In this document: positions 32,946 to 43,420 of the stretch, in pieces | Numbering within the stretch: the stretch's first letter is position 1 | Layout: every line of letters begins with the position of its first letter | Position numbers and translations under genes: made by a program | Assembly: GCA_963969345.1 (NCBI GenBank) | Contig: OZ017769.1 | Span: 620,001 to 684,000 of the forward strand | Direction: 5' to 3' | From: Turbatrix aceti | Taxonomy: Eukaryota; Nematoda; Chromadorea; Rhabditida; Panagrolaimidae | DNA: 64,000 nucleotides | The notes under the pieces: model-generated | Seen by the model: the letters and a program-made list of their open reading frames with translations, nothing else | Databases searched by the model: none | What the model was told of the DNA's origin: nothing

Positions 32946-34148
32946 ATGGCGGTTTTTCTTGATGGCAGAAAATGGTGTATGGCTGTTGTATTACTTGTTG
33001 TAATTTGTCTTCAACTTGATTTCGGTAACTTATTTAGATTTAATTGAGTACATATTTTTTTTAAAGTTTCAAAACTAAAAAAATATTAAATCAGTACTGA
33101 TCACTTTTTTCAAATTGTTGACATTTTACAGTAAAAATCAATTTTGGAACCCGCTGGGTCCGTTTTACATATTGTCGTTTATTATAATTTCCATATAGGC
33201 TAAAAAATATTATTTAGTCGCAAACAACGAACATTTATTTAATTTCCTCCACGAAAAATGAGGTTATTTATATTTAAAAAATAAACCGACATGTTTTTTG
33301 TTCACGCTTTGTAATTTTATTTTAAAATGTTTTTTCGAACCAATAATTATATTCAAATATGATTATTTTAATTCATTCATTTTTCATTTATTCTCTAACT
33401 CGTACGCACCATATCATACATACAACACTACAATGAACAGTCAGAAGGTGATGAAGATGATGATGGCGACTCGTACGTAGAGGGGCACATCCGGAACGGA
33501 TGTCTTTGCGATACGTGCACCCTGAGTTCGCAGCTCTTACAGGGGACGGGACGTGTTTTTGGTGTGGTGTGTTACCTTGATTTCCTTGTAGACGCGCCAC
33601 ACCACTGGGCCACCCGCGCCCCGATTATTTTAATTATTTATTTATTTATTTATTTATTTCACAATTGTTATCATTAAAATATCATTAAATGAATGAATGA
33701 AATATAATTATATTAAATTTTATTAAATCCATATCAAAAACTTCTTGGTGCTTACAAACTTGTTTTTCCCCTTCTAAACTTAAATGGAGTGAGTGGATTT
33801 AAGTTAAATGGAGATAATATTTTAGCCCACGCAATAACCTGCTACATGTGTGAATCGACGGAATTCGACGACAATTGCTACTCTTCGTCTTGCATGGGAT
33901 CGGCATGTGTCAAGCGAGAAGCCTTTGTTGATGGGCAATTTCGCGTTCAAAAAATGTGTCAAGTTAGCAACGTTCTTGCATCTGCAGCACTCGAACCACG
34001 ATGCAAAGATACCGTTCTTTGGCAGGGAAAGACAGGTATCGAGTGCGTCTGTCACGATGACTGGTGCAATGCGGCATCGCGTCGTACGATCGGCTACGTC
34101 ACCTTACTCATGTTTTCGTTGATTGCAATTTTCCTAGGTAGAATTTGA
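32946..34148 (+). CDS. Small secreted/GPI-type Ly6 (three-finger)-like protein
   Basis: There are two exons, 32946-33024 and 33826-34148, giving 133 residues. Exon 1 encodes the signal peptide (WCMAVVLLVVICLQLDFA). The mature part begins ITCYMCES and contains ten cysteines, ending with ECVCHDDWCNAA. The spacing fits a Ly6/uPAR-like three-finger domain. A hydrophobic C-terminal stretch (YVTLLMFSLIAIFLG) could be a GPI-attachment signal or membrane anchor. Nematodes have many such genes, some of which modulate ion channels. The partner here is unknown. The 801-bp intron carries a SINE-like element and a (TTTA)n tract. Confidence 0.78.
33470..33622 (-). repeat. SINE-like, possibly tRNA-derived element
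   Basis: Read on the minus strand, this GC-rich block begins GGGGCGCGGGTGGCCCAGTGG. It contains TGGCCCAGTGG, a perfect match to the Pol III A-box consensus TRGCNNAGYGG. A weaker B-box-like match (GCTGCGAACTC) lies about 75 bases further on. It is embedded in the AT-rich intron of the Ly6-like gene, next to a (TTTA)n tract on its right side. The long A-to-B distance and weak B box keep the call tentative. Confidence 0.4.
33629..33661. repeat. (TTTA)n microsatellite
   Basis: A run of TTTA units abuts the SINE-like block. The same tetranucleotide precedes the paired repeats near 41861 and 43357, so it may be the A-rich tail of retroposed sequences. Confidence 0.6.
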
Positions 34149-34558
34149 TTGGTCACACAACGTTTTATTGTTACTGCCCCAAGTCTTTGCATACGAACTC
34201 AATTGAACACATACATGGCTTTTTGCTACGAAGTATAATTTGTATTTTAATAAATATTGTATATTACAGTTCTTGTATAAAACAAAATTTGTGTAAAAAA
34301 AAAGCCAAAAATAGCTAAAAATTGCATTGCAAAACAGGCCAAAGTTTTACCATGTAGAGTTTTTGAACAATGCGGAGCCAAAACAGAACGAATTATTAAA
34401 CATAAAAATTTAGAAAGATATTGAGAAAACATCTCTATATCATGTCGTATAGATTAAAGTTTGCGTGCTTTCTGCATCCCTCGTTCTAGTTTGTGCTCCC
34501 ATGATTTTTTTCCATCCGTGTATTTATGGACACTTTTTTTCGTCATCAAAATATAAAA
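34149..34558. other. Gap between the Ly6-like gene and DHRS1-like copy 1
   Basis: About 410 bp. The last 90 bases resemble the region upstream of DHRS1-like copy 2 (for example TTTGTGCTC and GTATTTAT), indicating that the duplication included part of the promoter. Nothing else is recognised. Confidence 0.4.
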
Positions 34559-35340
34559 ATGAGCCTCGCAGGTAAGGTTGCGCTTGTCACCGGTGCTTCC
34601 CGCGGCATCGGTCGTGGAATTGCTACGAAAAAATTTTACGAATTGGATCCAGAAATTTGGGACGACATAAATAATGTCGGACTGCGGAATCACTACTTCT
34701 GCGCAGTCTACGCGTCCCGGCTCATGGTCCCTCGTCGACAGGGGTTGATCGTCAATATCAGCTCTGTCGGCGGCTTCAAGTATTTGTACAATGTTGCTTC
34801 CGGCGTTGGAAAGGCAGCCCTCGATCGCATGGCTGCAGATATGTCCGTAGAACTTGAGGGCACTGGAGTCTCGATTGTCAGCCTCTGGCCCGGTGGCGTA
34901 AAGACTGAGCTAGCCACGCAGCTCGTCGACAGTTCAGAGATGGTTTTTCGGGACACAAAGGAGCTCTCTGCTGCGAAAATCGAAGAAATTTTCAAAAATG
35001 GTGAATCCATCGAATTTACCGGTAAGTCAGCACCTTTTTCATGGCCATGAAAAAAAATCGAAATAAGCGTGTTTTTTTCACAGGCAAAGCAGTTGTGGCT
35101 CTGGCAACTGACCCACAAATTAGTCAGCGCAGTGGCAACATTATCCTGACAGCCGACCTGGGAGATGAGCTTGGCTTCACCGACATAGACGGTCGCCGCA
35201 TTCCATCCATTCGAAGCGTCAAATATCTCTTGGAGACCGGTGTCGTTTCATTCCCCGGCAGCGCAACTCTTGCTTCTTGGATTCCTCGTTGGGTCAAGAT
35301 TCCCGGCTCCGTTATCATCGGTTCCAAGAGCCGTCTTTGA
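34559..35340 (+). pseudogene. DHRS1-like dehydrogenase copy 1, degenerate
   Basis: Two exons, 34559-35021 and 35084-35340, still give an open frame of 239 residues. Compared with its neighbours, about 320 bp are missing in frame. The sequence jumps from GIGRGIA straight to TKKFYELDPEIWDD, removing intron 1, most of the NAD(P)-binding half and the NNAY motif. The catalytic tyrosine of the YxxxK motif is also changed: neighbours read VAYGAGK or VAYGIGK, this copy reads VASGVGK (TCC instead of TAC). A working dehydrogenase is therefore very unlikely, although no stop codon has arisen. It may be a young pseudogene or a pseudoenzyme. The C-terminal half remains close to copy 2. Confidence 0.8.
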
Positions 35341-35631
35341 ATACAATTTTTTACTAAACAGAATTGTTCAATTTATAAACATAAATATAGCAGTTTAAAA
35401 AAGATGCAAAATACATACAAAAAAATATGCAATCAAGGAGGGTCAAATCAAGATGCTGCTTTTGTGTCTTCTCCGATCTTATTTGTGTTTAGCGCGTGCA
35501 ACGTTGTCAGACTAGAGTGTAGTTCACGTGTTTTCAGCGTTGCTCTCTTCTATTTTGTGCTCTCATGGTTTCCACCTTTCTTACATCTCTGTATTTATTG
35601 ACTGGTTTTTCTTGTCACCCAAAGCAGAAAA

Positions 35632-36715
35632 ATGAGCCTCGCAGGTAAGGTTGCGCTTGTCACCGGTGCTTCCCGCGGCATCGGTCGTGGAATTGCTCTT
35701 CAACTCGGTCAAAGCGGCGCGAAGGTCTACATCACCGGTCGTCCGCCACAGAGTGCACTCGGAGCCCAGCGAGAAGGATTGCCGTCGCTTGAACGCACAG
35801 CTCAGGGTTAGTACGTGTTTGTTTTTAATCAACTAAATTGGTTGTTATAGACATAAAAGACCGAGGCGGAGAAGCCGTCGCCGTCTACACCGATCATTCT
35901 GATAGCTCCCAGGTCAAAGCTCTGTTTGAACGAATTTCGGACGAAAACAACGGTGTTCTGGACATCCTCGTGAACAATGCATATGCAGGAGCCATTCCAA
36001 TTGTCGACGGTTTTTCGAAGAAGTTTTACAATTTAGAACCCGAGATTTGGGACGACATAAACAACGTCGGACTGAGGAATCACTACTTCTGCGCGGTCTA
36101 CGCGTCCCGGCTCATGGTCCCTCGTCGACAAGGACTGATCGTCAATGTCAGCTCTGTGGGAGGCTTGAAGTACTTATTCAACGTCGCTTACGGCGCCGGA
36201 AAAGCAGCTCTCGATCGCATGGCTGCGGATATGTCCGTGGAACTTGAGGGCACTGGAGTCTCGATCGTCAGCCTGTGGCCCGGCAGCGTGAAGACCGAGC
36301 TAGCCACGCAGCTCGTCGACTCTTCAGAGCTGGCTTTCCAGGACACAAAAGAGCTCTCGGCTGAGAAAATCGCTAAAATGTTCAAGAATGGTGAATCCAT
36401 CGAGTTTGCCGGTGGGTTTTAAAAAACTATTTTTTTGCGTTATAAAAACTAGTTTTCTTTACAGGCAAAGCAGTCGTGGCTCTGGCAACCGACCCAAAAA
36501 TTAGTCAGCGTAGTGGCGTAGTGACAGCCGACCTTGGCGATGAGCTCGGCTACACCGACATTGACGGTCGTCGCATTCCATCCATCCGGAGCCTCAAGTA
36601 TCTTCTGGATACCGGGGTCGTTTCGTTCCCCGGCAGCGCGACACTTGCTTGCTGGATACCTCGTTGGGTCAAGATTCCCGGCTCCGTTATCATCGGTTCC
36701 AAGAGCCGTCTTTAA
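35632..36715 (+). CDS. Short-chain dehydrogenase, DHRS1-like, copy 2
   Basis: There are three exons, 35632-35806, 35851-36411 and 36465-36715, giving 328 residues. It is a classical SDR fold: the cofactor motif [16 protein letters not shown], then [10 protein letters not shown], the catalytic serine in NVSSVGG, and the catalytic [25 protein letters not shown] and SIVSLWPG are typical of the DHRS1 group. Human DHRS1 is an endoplasmic-reticulum enzyme active on steroids and xenobiotics. The substrate here is unknown. The first exon is nearly identical to those of copies 1 and 3. Confidence 0.92.
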
Positions 36716-36963
36716 AGCACAGTTAATTTTATTTTACACAAAAATGTGCAACATTTGTACAACACTGTAAACTAATAAACATCAAAACGGACAAATATCG
36801 TTTCCTTCTCTGGATCTCCCGTTCGCATTGGTTCGCATGTTGCGCGCGTATCAAATTTTATTTTGCACTAAAAACATGTTTACTTCCATTGCCTTTGTTG
36901 TTTACGGATCCAACTTTCCTCCCATCTATTGATTTTCATTGTCGATAGTTTCAAAACAGAAAA

Positions 36964-38054
36964 ATGAGCCTCGCAGGTAAGGTTGCGCTTGTCACCGGTG
37001 CTTCCCGCGGCATCGGTCGTGGAATTGCTCTTCAACTCGGTAAAAGCGGCGCGAAGGTCTACATCACCGGTCGTCCGCCACAGAGTGCACTCGGAACAAA
37101 GCGAGATGGCTTGCCATCGCTTGAACTCACCGCTCAAGGTCGGTTTGCGAGTCCAAAATATTTTGTCTAAAAGTGGCTTTTCCAGACGTGAATGACCGAG
37201 GCGGAGAAGCCGTCGCCGTCTACACCGATCACTCCGATAGTGCCCAGGTCAAAGCTTTGTTTGACCGGATTTCAAAGGAAAACAACGGCGTCCTGGACAT
37301 CCTTGTGAACAATGCCTACTCCGGTGTGACCCAGATATTCGAAGGGAGCACGAAGAAGTTTTATGAATTGGATCCAGAGATTTGGGACGACATAAACAAC
37401 GTCGGACTGCGGAATCACTACTTCTGCGCGGTGTTCGCGTCTCGGCTCATGGTCCCTCGTCGACAGGGGTTGATCGTCAATGTCAGCTCTGCCGGTGGAC
37501 TGACGTATATCTTCAACGTCGCCTACGGTATTGGAAAGACCGCTTGCGACCGCATGGCCGCTGATATGGCAGTGGAACTTGAGGGCACTGGAGTCTCGAT
37601 CGTCAGCCTTTGGCCTGGCACTGTGAAGACCGAGCTCAGTACACAGCTGGTAGACGCCTCGGAACACGCGTTCCAGGACACCAAGGATCTATCCGGGGAG
37701 AAAATTGAAGAAATGTTCCGTAAAGGCGAATCCATCGAGTTTGCCGGTGAGTTTTTTTGCAAAATATAATTTTTTATAAGGTCCAAAAAATTTCCAGGTA
37801 AAGCAGTCGTAGCCCTGGCTACCGACCCTAAGATCAATCGCCGCAGTGGTAACATTGTTCTGACAGCCGACCTGGGAGACGAATTCGGCTTTACTGACGT
37901 GGATGGTCGCCGGATCTCGTCGATGCGCAGCCTCAAGTATCTCTTGGAGACCGGTATCGTCGCCTTCCCCGGAAGCTCGACGCTAGCCTACCTTATACCG
38001 CGTTGGGTCAAAATTCCCGGTCCAGTGATCACCGGTGTCCATAGTCATCTTTAA
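36964..38054 (+). CDS. Short-chain dehydrogenase, DHRS1-like, copy 3
   Basis: There are three exons, 36964-37138, 37186-37746 and 37798-38054, giving 330 residues. The exon structure matches copy 2, and introns 1 and 2 are at the same codons and phases. All SDR motifs are intact: [25 protein letters not shown] and YGIGK. It is more diverged from copies 1 and 2 than they are from each other over the C-terminal half. Its stop codon lies only 41 bp from the convergent stop of the sugar transporter gene. A TTTCAAAACAG acceptor sits 4 bases before the ATG. Confidence 0.92.
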
Positions 38055-38095
38055 AAACAACCACTGTATCATAGCCATAACATATAAAATGAAAT

Positions 38096-40146
38096 TTATT
38101 CTATATCGCTTGTCTGCACGCCTTGGGTTACGCTGACTGGGATGTTACGTGGTATACTGTATGTTCCATAATCCCGAGAGGATTTTCTTGAATCATGAGC
38201 TGATACAAGTGGTTCATGGTCCCAGTGATTCTCCAGAACCTGTACAAAGTTAGCAGCAACGGAGAGCGCTCTGGTTTCGGGCAGGTACTTCCAGCAGTGG
38301 ACAAAACACCAAATTTGTAGCACCATAATTGGTAGGTATATAAACACCCCGAGTATTGGGTCGAGTTCAATGTAGTAAAAGTTGAAAAATATGGCGACCA
38401 CGGAGCTGAACAGGACTGCTGCCTGTGTGGCTGCCAACTTGGCACCTGCGGGTATGAGGTCGGCAATTATAATTAAGTACGCCGTACCCATGCCCAGGCC
38501 GTTGGATACCAAAACCAGGACGTTGAACGTCTGGATGAGGACCATGGTAACGTGGGATGAGCCTGACGTGATGAAAAATGCGATTTGGGCACACACCAGT
38601 GCGCCGAGACCCGCAATACCGCAGCCAGTGGCAATGAGCATCACCGGACGCCTGCCAATGCGTTCGTACAGGTAGGGTGTCATGATGACTACCGGGAATG
38701 TCGCGTAGTTCAGCACACCGACGCTGACCACGGCGTAGTCGTTGTCCCAGCCGTAGCGCAGCATGAGCGGGATGTCGTTGACCAGGAAGACAGCATTGGC
38801 ACCCGCGTTGTATGCCAGCACCGACGCCGCTATCAGCCAGAAGGTGTTCCACAGTCCCTGGTCGGCAAAGAGTTCTCGTAGAGATGTGTGCTGAACTGAG
38901 AATTCTCGTTTGTAGTCCAGCAGAAGAGCGTCTGACAATGTATACGTTACAAGTGACCGTAACCCCTCCAGACATACCAATGTCTACCTTCTTTCCATGA
39001 AAAGTTTTGATTGCCTTCTGAACGACATCAGGATCCTGATCGCGGAGCGCCAAAAACTTGGGTGACTCCGGAAACCAGCAAGCGAGCAAAACGAATACCA
39101 CAGCTTGTCCAAGAACAATAATAGGTATCCAGTGCCATTCAATGTAATTTCCAAAGACAGTAGGCAGCATGAGAATAGACTCCGCCAGGGAGAGTGCAGA
39201 TCCCTGGGTACTAAGAGCCTGGGTAGCAAAGCCTCGAACGTCATCTGGAGCGCATTCTGATATGTAAACCTTGGTGGCACCCAGCCGCAGTGATTTGAGA
39301 ATACCAATGCTGAGTTGTGCGATCGCAAAACACTCTATGTTGTTCAGCGCCCAAGCCGCTACCATGAATCCTGCAGCTACTATACCAGTACCGAATTTGA
39401 GGTAAACTGCGGCAACTTTGCGACCCCATGTGTCTATTTTAGGCAAAGCAGAGAAGACAGCGAGCACCGAGCCAAAAACAGACAGGTTGATCATTGCCAT
39501 GTGAATTGTCTGACCTTCCTGCAAAAATATGCTATAACACATAACGGCATGCGGACGGTTTACTCCCAGTCACTCTACCCAAGCCACTTTACAGACTGGT
39601 CAGTTTTTCAAATGGCAGTGCATTCAAGCTGAAAATTTATATAATAAAACAACTTTCCCAGCATTCCGGTCAAAAAGCAGCACAGCGATCGAAAAGCGGT
39701 CATTTAGGTGATCCGCACAACACATCAAGCACACATCCTGGGATCTGCGCGCCTTGTTTTACAGTTATTAGGTCAACTCAACAGCTAAAAACGACACTGA
39801 AAGCTGTCATCTGGGAAACTTTTTGTGATTCAAAGACACAAAACTGTCTTTATCTCACAAAAAGTGAAGGTAATATTTACTTTACTTGTCTAGAAATATG
39901 AAAATTCTTTTTTTTTAGCTTCGATTGGAAACACTGTCATTTGGAAAACTGACCTGTCTGTAATACAAAAAACATTCAAACCTGAGGACTCAAAAACAAG
40001 TTGAACTCCCGACTAAGACTGCTGTTGTAAAACTCGACAAGTGGAACCTCGAGTCTCGTCATCATGGTTTCAAGAATATCTCCAAAGTTCCCAATTGTGC
40101 CATGGATGAAGACGATCGCGAAGAGCCATATTGACGGGCGACGCAT
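38096..40146 (-). CDS. GLUT-like facilitated sugar transporter (major facilitator superfamily)
   Basis: There are three exons, 40146-39982, 39518-38978 and 38931-38096, giving 513 residues. About twelve hydrophobic segments fit the SLC2 fold. Family signatures are IDTWGRKVAAV after segment 2, CWFPESPKFLAL at the end of the N-terminal half, YERIGRRPVML after segment 8, and KYLPETRALS after segment 12. The position equivalent to the QLS and Gln-rich sugar-binding loops is not conserved well enough to name a substrate. Exon 1 begins MRRPSIWLFAIVFIHGTIGN with no signal peptide, as expected. The 463-bp first intron contains a strong hairpin (39818-39865). Confidence 0.86.
39818..39865. repeat. Intronic stem-loop with two-part perfect stem
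   Basis: ACTTTTTGTGA (39818-39828) pairs with TCACAAAAAGT (39855-39865). Inside it AAAGACA (39832-39838) pairs with TGTCTTT (39845-39851), separated by symmetric 3-base internal loops and closed by a 6-base loop. That is 18 uninterrupted pairs in 48 bases, inside intron 1 of the transporter gene. Confidence 0.6.
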
Positions 40147-41810
40147 GACGATAAGTGTTTTCGTGCAGGTTTGTGCTTAGAAAAGCCAAAATAAGCACGC
40201 ATCAGTCGTAGGTGTAGTCAGGGAACAAGCTGATAAGGCAGTAGTTATTCAGATAACGATATAAATTCAATTTGTTTGCTTATTTTTGAAAAGTGGGAAA
40301 AATCAAAGATCAGCCAGTCAGAAAATACAGTAGTTGTGATAGACAAAACGTCGTGACAAGAGTGATTAGTGTTTCAAATGAAAAACATGATAGCTGACTC
40401 TCAACATATTGAAAAAAATTCTATTGTTTCTGGGAAAGCGCATATTTCTCTTTTTTGACTTCAATCATCCCCAATTTTTGTTCTAGTTGAGTAACATTTT
40501 GTATAGCAAAATGTATGATGTTCACAACATTGGAGCTTCGTAAAAAAGCAATAAACACGATATTGCACCGTCCAAGACGGAGCACGGATCACCATGAAGT
40601 TATTGACCTTGTCATGGGTGTTTGTGTTTTGTTGTTCCGAAAAAAATTATTTTTGTGCTCATTATGCTACAAACTTTTTTCTAATAGTTATTTGGACAAT
40701 ATTGTACAAAAAGAGCTCATTTGCTCACAAACAATTTGATATTTGTGATTTTACCAATGCTGATGTTGAGGTACTGGAGCAAATAGACCCCGGTTTTCGC
40801 TGTATAAATTTTTTCCTGATATGCGGTTCATGCTAAAATTAAATATAACAAATGTTAAAAACGATCTGTAACAATCCGCGGTTCATGCAACGAAAAAGTA
40901 TAGCATAGCGAGTGATTTTTTATCATTTAGTAAATAGAGTTAAATGTCAAGTTCAGAGACTCGTTCTGCTAATCTTATTTTGCTTTCAATGGTATGTTTA
41001 ACTGTCATAAACGGTTACACTTGAGGTGGCTAAATAGTTTGATGCGTTGTGATCAAAATCAAAGCAATGAACTGAGCTGGTTGAGCTTCAGTAACCTGCC
41101 AGCCATGTTGAGGTAGTGGTTGCTCAATAAAACCCCCGCATGAATATTATCGAAAAAATGATAACCTTTGATGCTTTCCTGCTACAATATTTTTTCGTTG
41201 CAGAACCATTTTGTTCACCTGCGGCCATGTCGTTCTTTTTTGACTTTTGACACACAATTGTCGGCTCTACGTAATTTGTATTCTACGAATGCCACTGTTC
41301 TATTTCTTGGATACGCCGTGCTGTGTTCGATGAACGTAAGTGACTTTGGTTTCTAATTTCATTACCCGTTAGCTACTGCCCGTTAGCCACTGCGTGCCAT
41401 TCTTGCATCAGTGACTTTGTAATGCCATTGGACTTTTGGCTTTTAGATGTTTAGTCGTCGTGCTCAAAGACTGTTTAAAACTGAACTTGTCGTCGGGGCA
41501 TAGTGATCCTTGTTCTTGTTTGGTCAAGTAGTCAAGTAGGCCCTCTCTTGATGCCGACCTCACTTCCTAACATATGTCGTCTTAAAAATAATACCTTCAT
41601 GCTCTGCTTTTTTTTATGGAGTGACAAGACTATAACATACGGAGGGGAGGCACTTATCGGGTTTTAACCAAAAAAAAGTTTTATCGTTTAGTAAATGTAA
41701 TATGTGTGAAATGTACGTATACGTACTATAGTTCTATGTTAGCATTATCTGTAGTACATAATACATAGTATATATACCTATACCTGTGCATATTTCTGTA
41801 TAAAATATTT

Positions 41811-41844
41811 CCGATACTTACATATGTATACATATAAGTATCGG
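41811..41844. repeat. 34-bp palindrome
   Basis: CCGATACTTA and TAAGTATCGG flank an ATATG-TATA-CATAT centre, forming an almost complete inverted repeat in AT-rich noncoding DNA. Confidence 0.5.
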
Positions 41845-41860
41845 TATGTGTGTATTTATT

Positions 41861-41928
41861 TTTATTTGTTTCACCGGTACTCAGTAGTTAGTTATCATTA
41901 GACCAGATGCTAGGAGGCCCAAATGATG
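41861..41928 (-). repeat. Dispersed repeat, copy A, with (AAAT)n-type tail
   Basis: This copy shares the core TTAGTTATCATTAGACCAGATG plus flanks with 43357-43420, at roughly 85-90% identity by eye over about 60 bp. On the minus strand the unit ends in AAATAAA-type sequence, suggesting the 3' end of a SINE or LINE. On the plus strand the segment ACTCAGTAGTTAG resembles a tRNA D-arm, so a tRNA origin is also possible. Confidence 0.55.
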
Positions 41929-43356
41929 CCCACGTATGTCTCGATTCGATTTGATCGTGATTCCTTTTTCCCATTGTCGGTATAGGTGTATATTTAAAGT
42001 TTTGTAGTTATAATAACCCTTCGCAATTTTCAACATTTTGCGAGGGTTCCGAATATTAACGGTCTATAATTATTTGTTTTTTAATGTTTCGTATCTACAT
42101 ATACTTATTGACAGATTGCCGTCGCCTTGTGTCCTTAAATTTGCCTCGTTTTATACATTTTTTGTCTTTTTTCTCCCGACGACGAGCTAACAATTAAATA
42201 AAGGCGAGGCCCCGAGCAAGCACCGTTAGAGGTGGCATTTGCACAAAAAATACGCGCACATGTTGACTTTGCGCTTCTACATGATGCATGCAGAAGCGGG
42301 CCAGACATGTGCAGACAGGCAAGCGGGAGGAATGATATTCCTTGATTTCTTCTTGCTGCCACTGCCGAGGCCTAGGAGGGGCCGTTTTCTAATTTCAGCT
42401 GTTGGTGGTTTTTTATCCTCTCACCAGCACCCCGGGTGTTATGTTGGTGGTGGTGTCGAGAATGTTTAACTATTAGTGCCAGCACAGAGACATTTTGCCC
42501 TCTTTTTGAATGCGTAATTATCCTTTTATCTTTCCTTCTTTTCTTTTTGTTTTTTTTTGTGTATGCTATTTAGCTTTTCTCGCCAGGGCACAACAGCGCA
42601 CGGTGAAGAGGGTGGGGACTTTTCGTATCTTCTTTACTTTTCCTTTTCTATACAATTTTTTTATCTTGCTTATATCTCCGTTGAAAAAAACAGAACACGC
42701 TTTGCGTTTCGTTTGTTTCTTCGAATGCAAAGCAGGGAGATTGGCTATTTGTTTTCTGACTTTTGTTGCTAATGTACATAAATGCCGATAAATATTCAGA
42801 TCGGCTTGTTGGGGAACACTTTTTGAGGTAAGGACAAAAATAATTTGCATATTTTTTCAACGCCTTATTTTCTAACATTTTTCATTACTCGTAACCATTT
42901 CTGGTTTTTATAAATAAAAAAAAACCGATTTTGACAACAACTGTTCAATTGAATTCAGTTGAATGAAAACTTCCAGTTTTAGTCGTCCGTTTTATATTAT
43001 ATTTTTTAATCGCATAGTTTCGTTATTTTTTTAGGTTTTTTTAGTAATCTCGTAAATATTATTTGTAAAACGATATTTTCGTAAACAAAATACGTGGTTC
43101 TGGTTTCAAGATAATTTTACTTTCAAAATTTCCGTCCGGTACTTTTTTTTTTGTTTTTTTTCAAGAGCAATCCTGTTTTCAACTTTTTGCGAGGTTAACA
43201 AAACTTAAGTGGTGACGACACACATTTTTGATTGCCAGTCAGACAAGCGTTATAATTGTATCTTCCATACATGGTCAAATTTGTAAGCGAATCAAATTTG
43301 CGTCCAAGATGTGGTGTGTATTTAGGCATCAGAATAAATTCATAATTTTATTTATT

Positions 43357-43420
43357 TATTTATTTCACCATTACTCAGTGGTTAGTTATCATTAGACCAG
43401 ATGTTAGGAGGCACAAATGA
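43357..43420 (-). repeat. Dispersed repeat, copy B, with (AAAT)n tail
   Basis: Second copy of the repeat at 41861-41928. It is preceded by a cleaner TTTATTTATTTATTT run, which is an (AAAT)n tail when read on the minus strand. The plus-strand segment ACTCAGTGGTTAG again looks like a tRNA D-arm. Confidence 0.55.
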
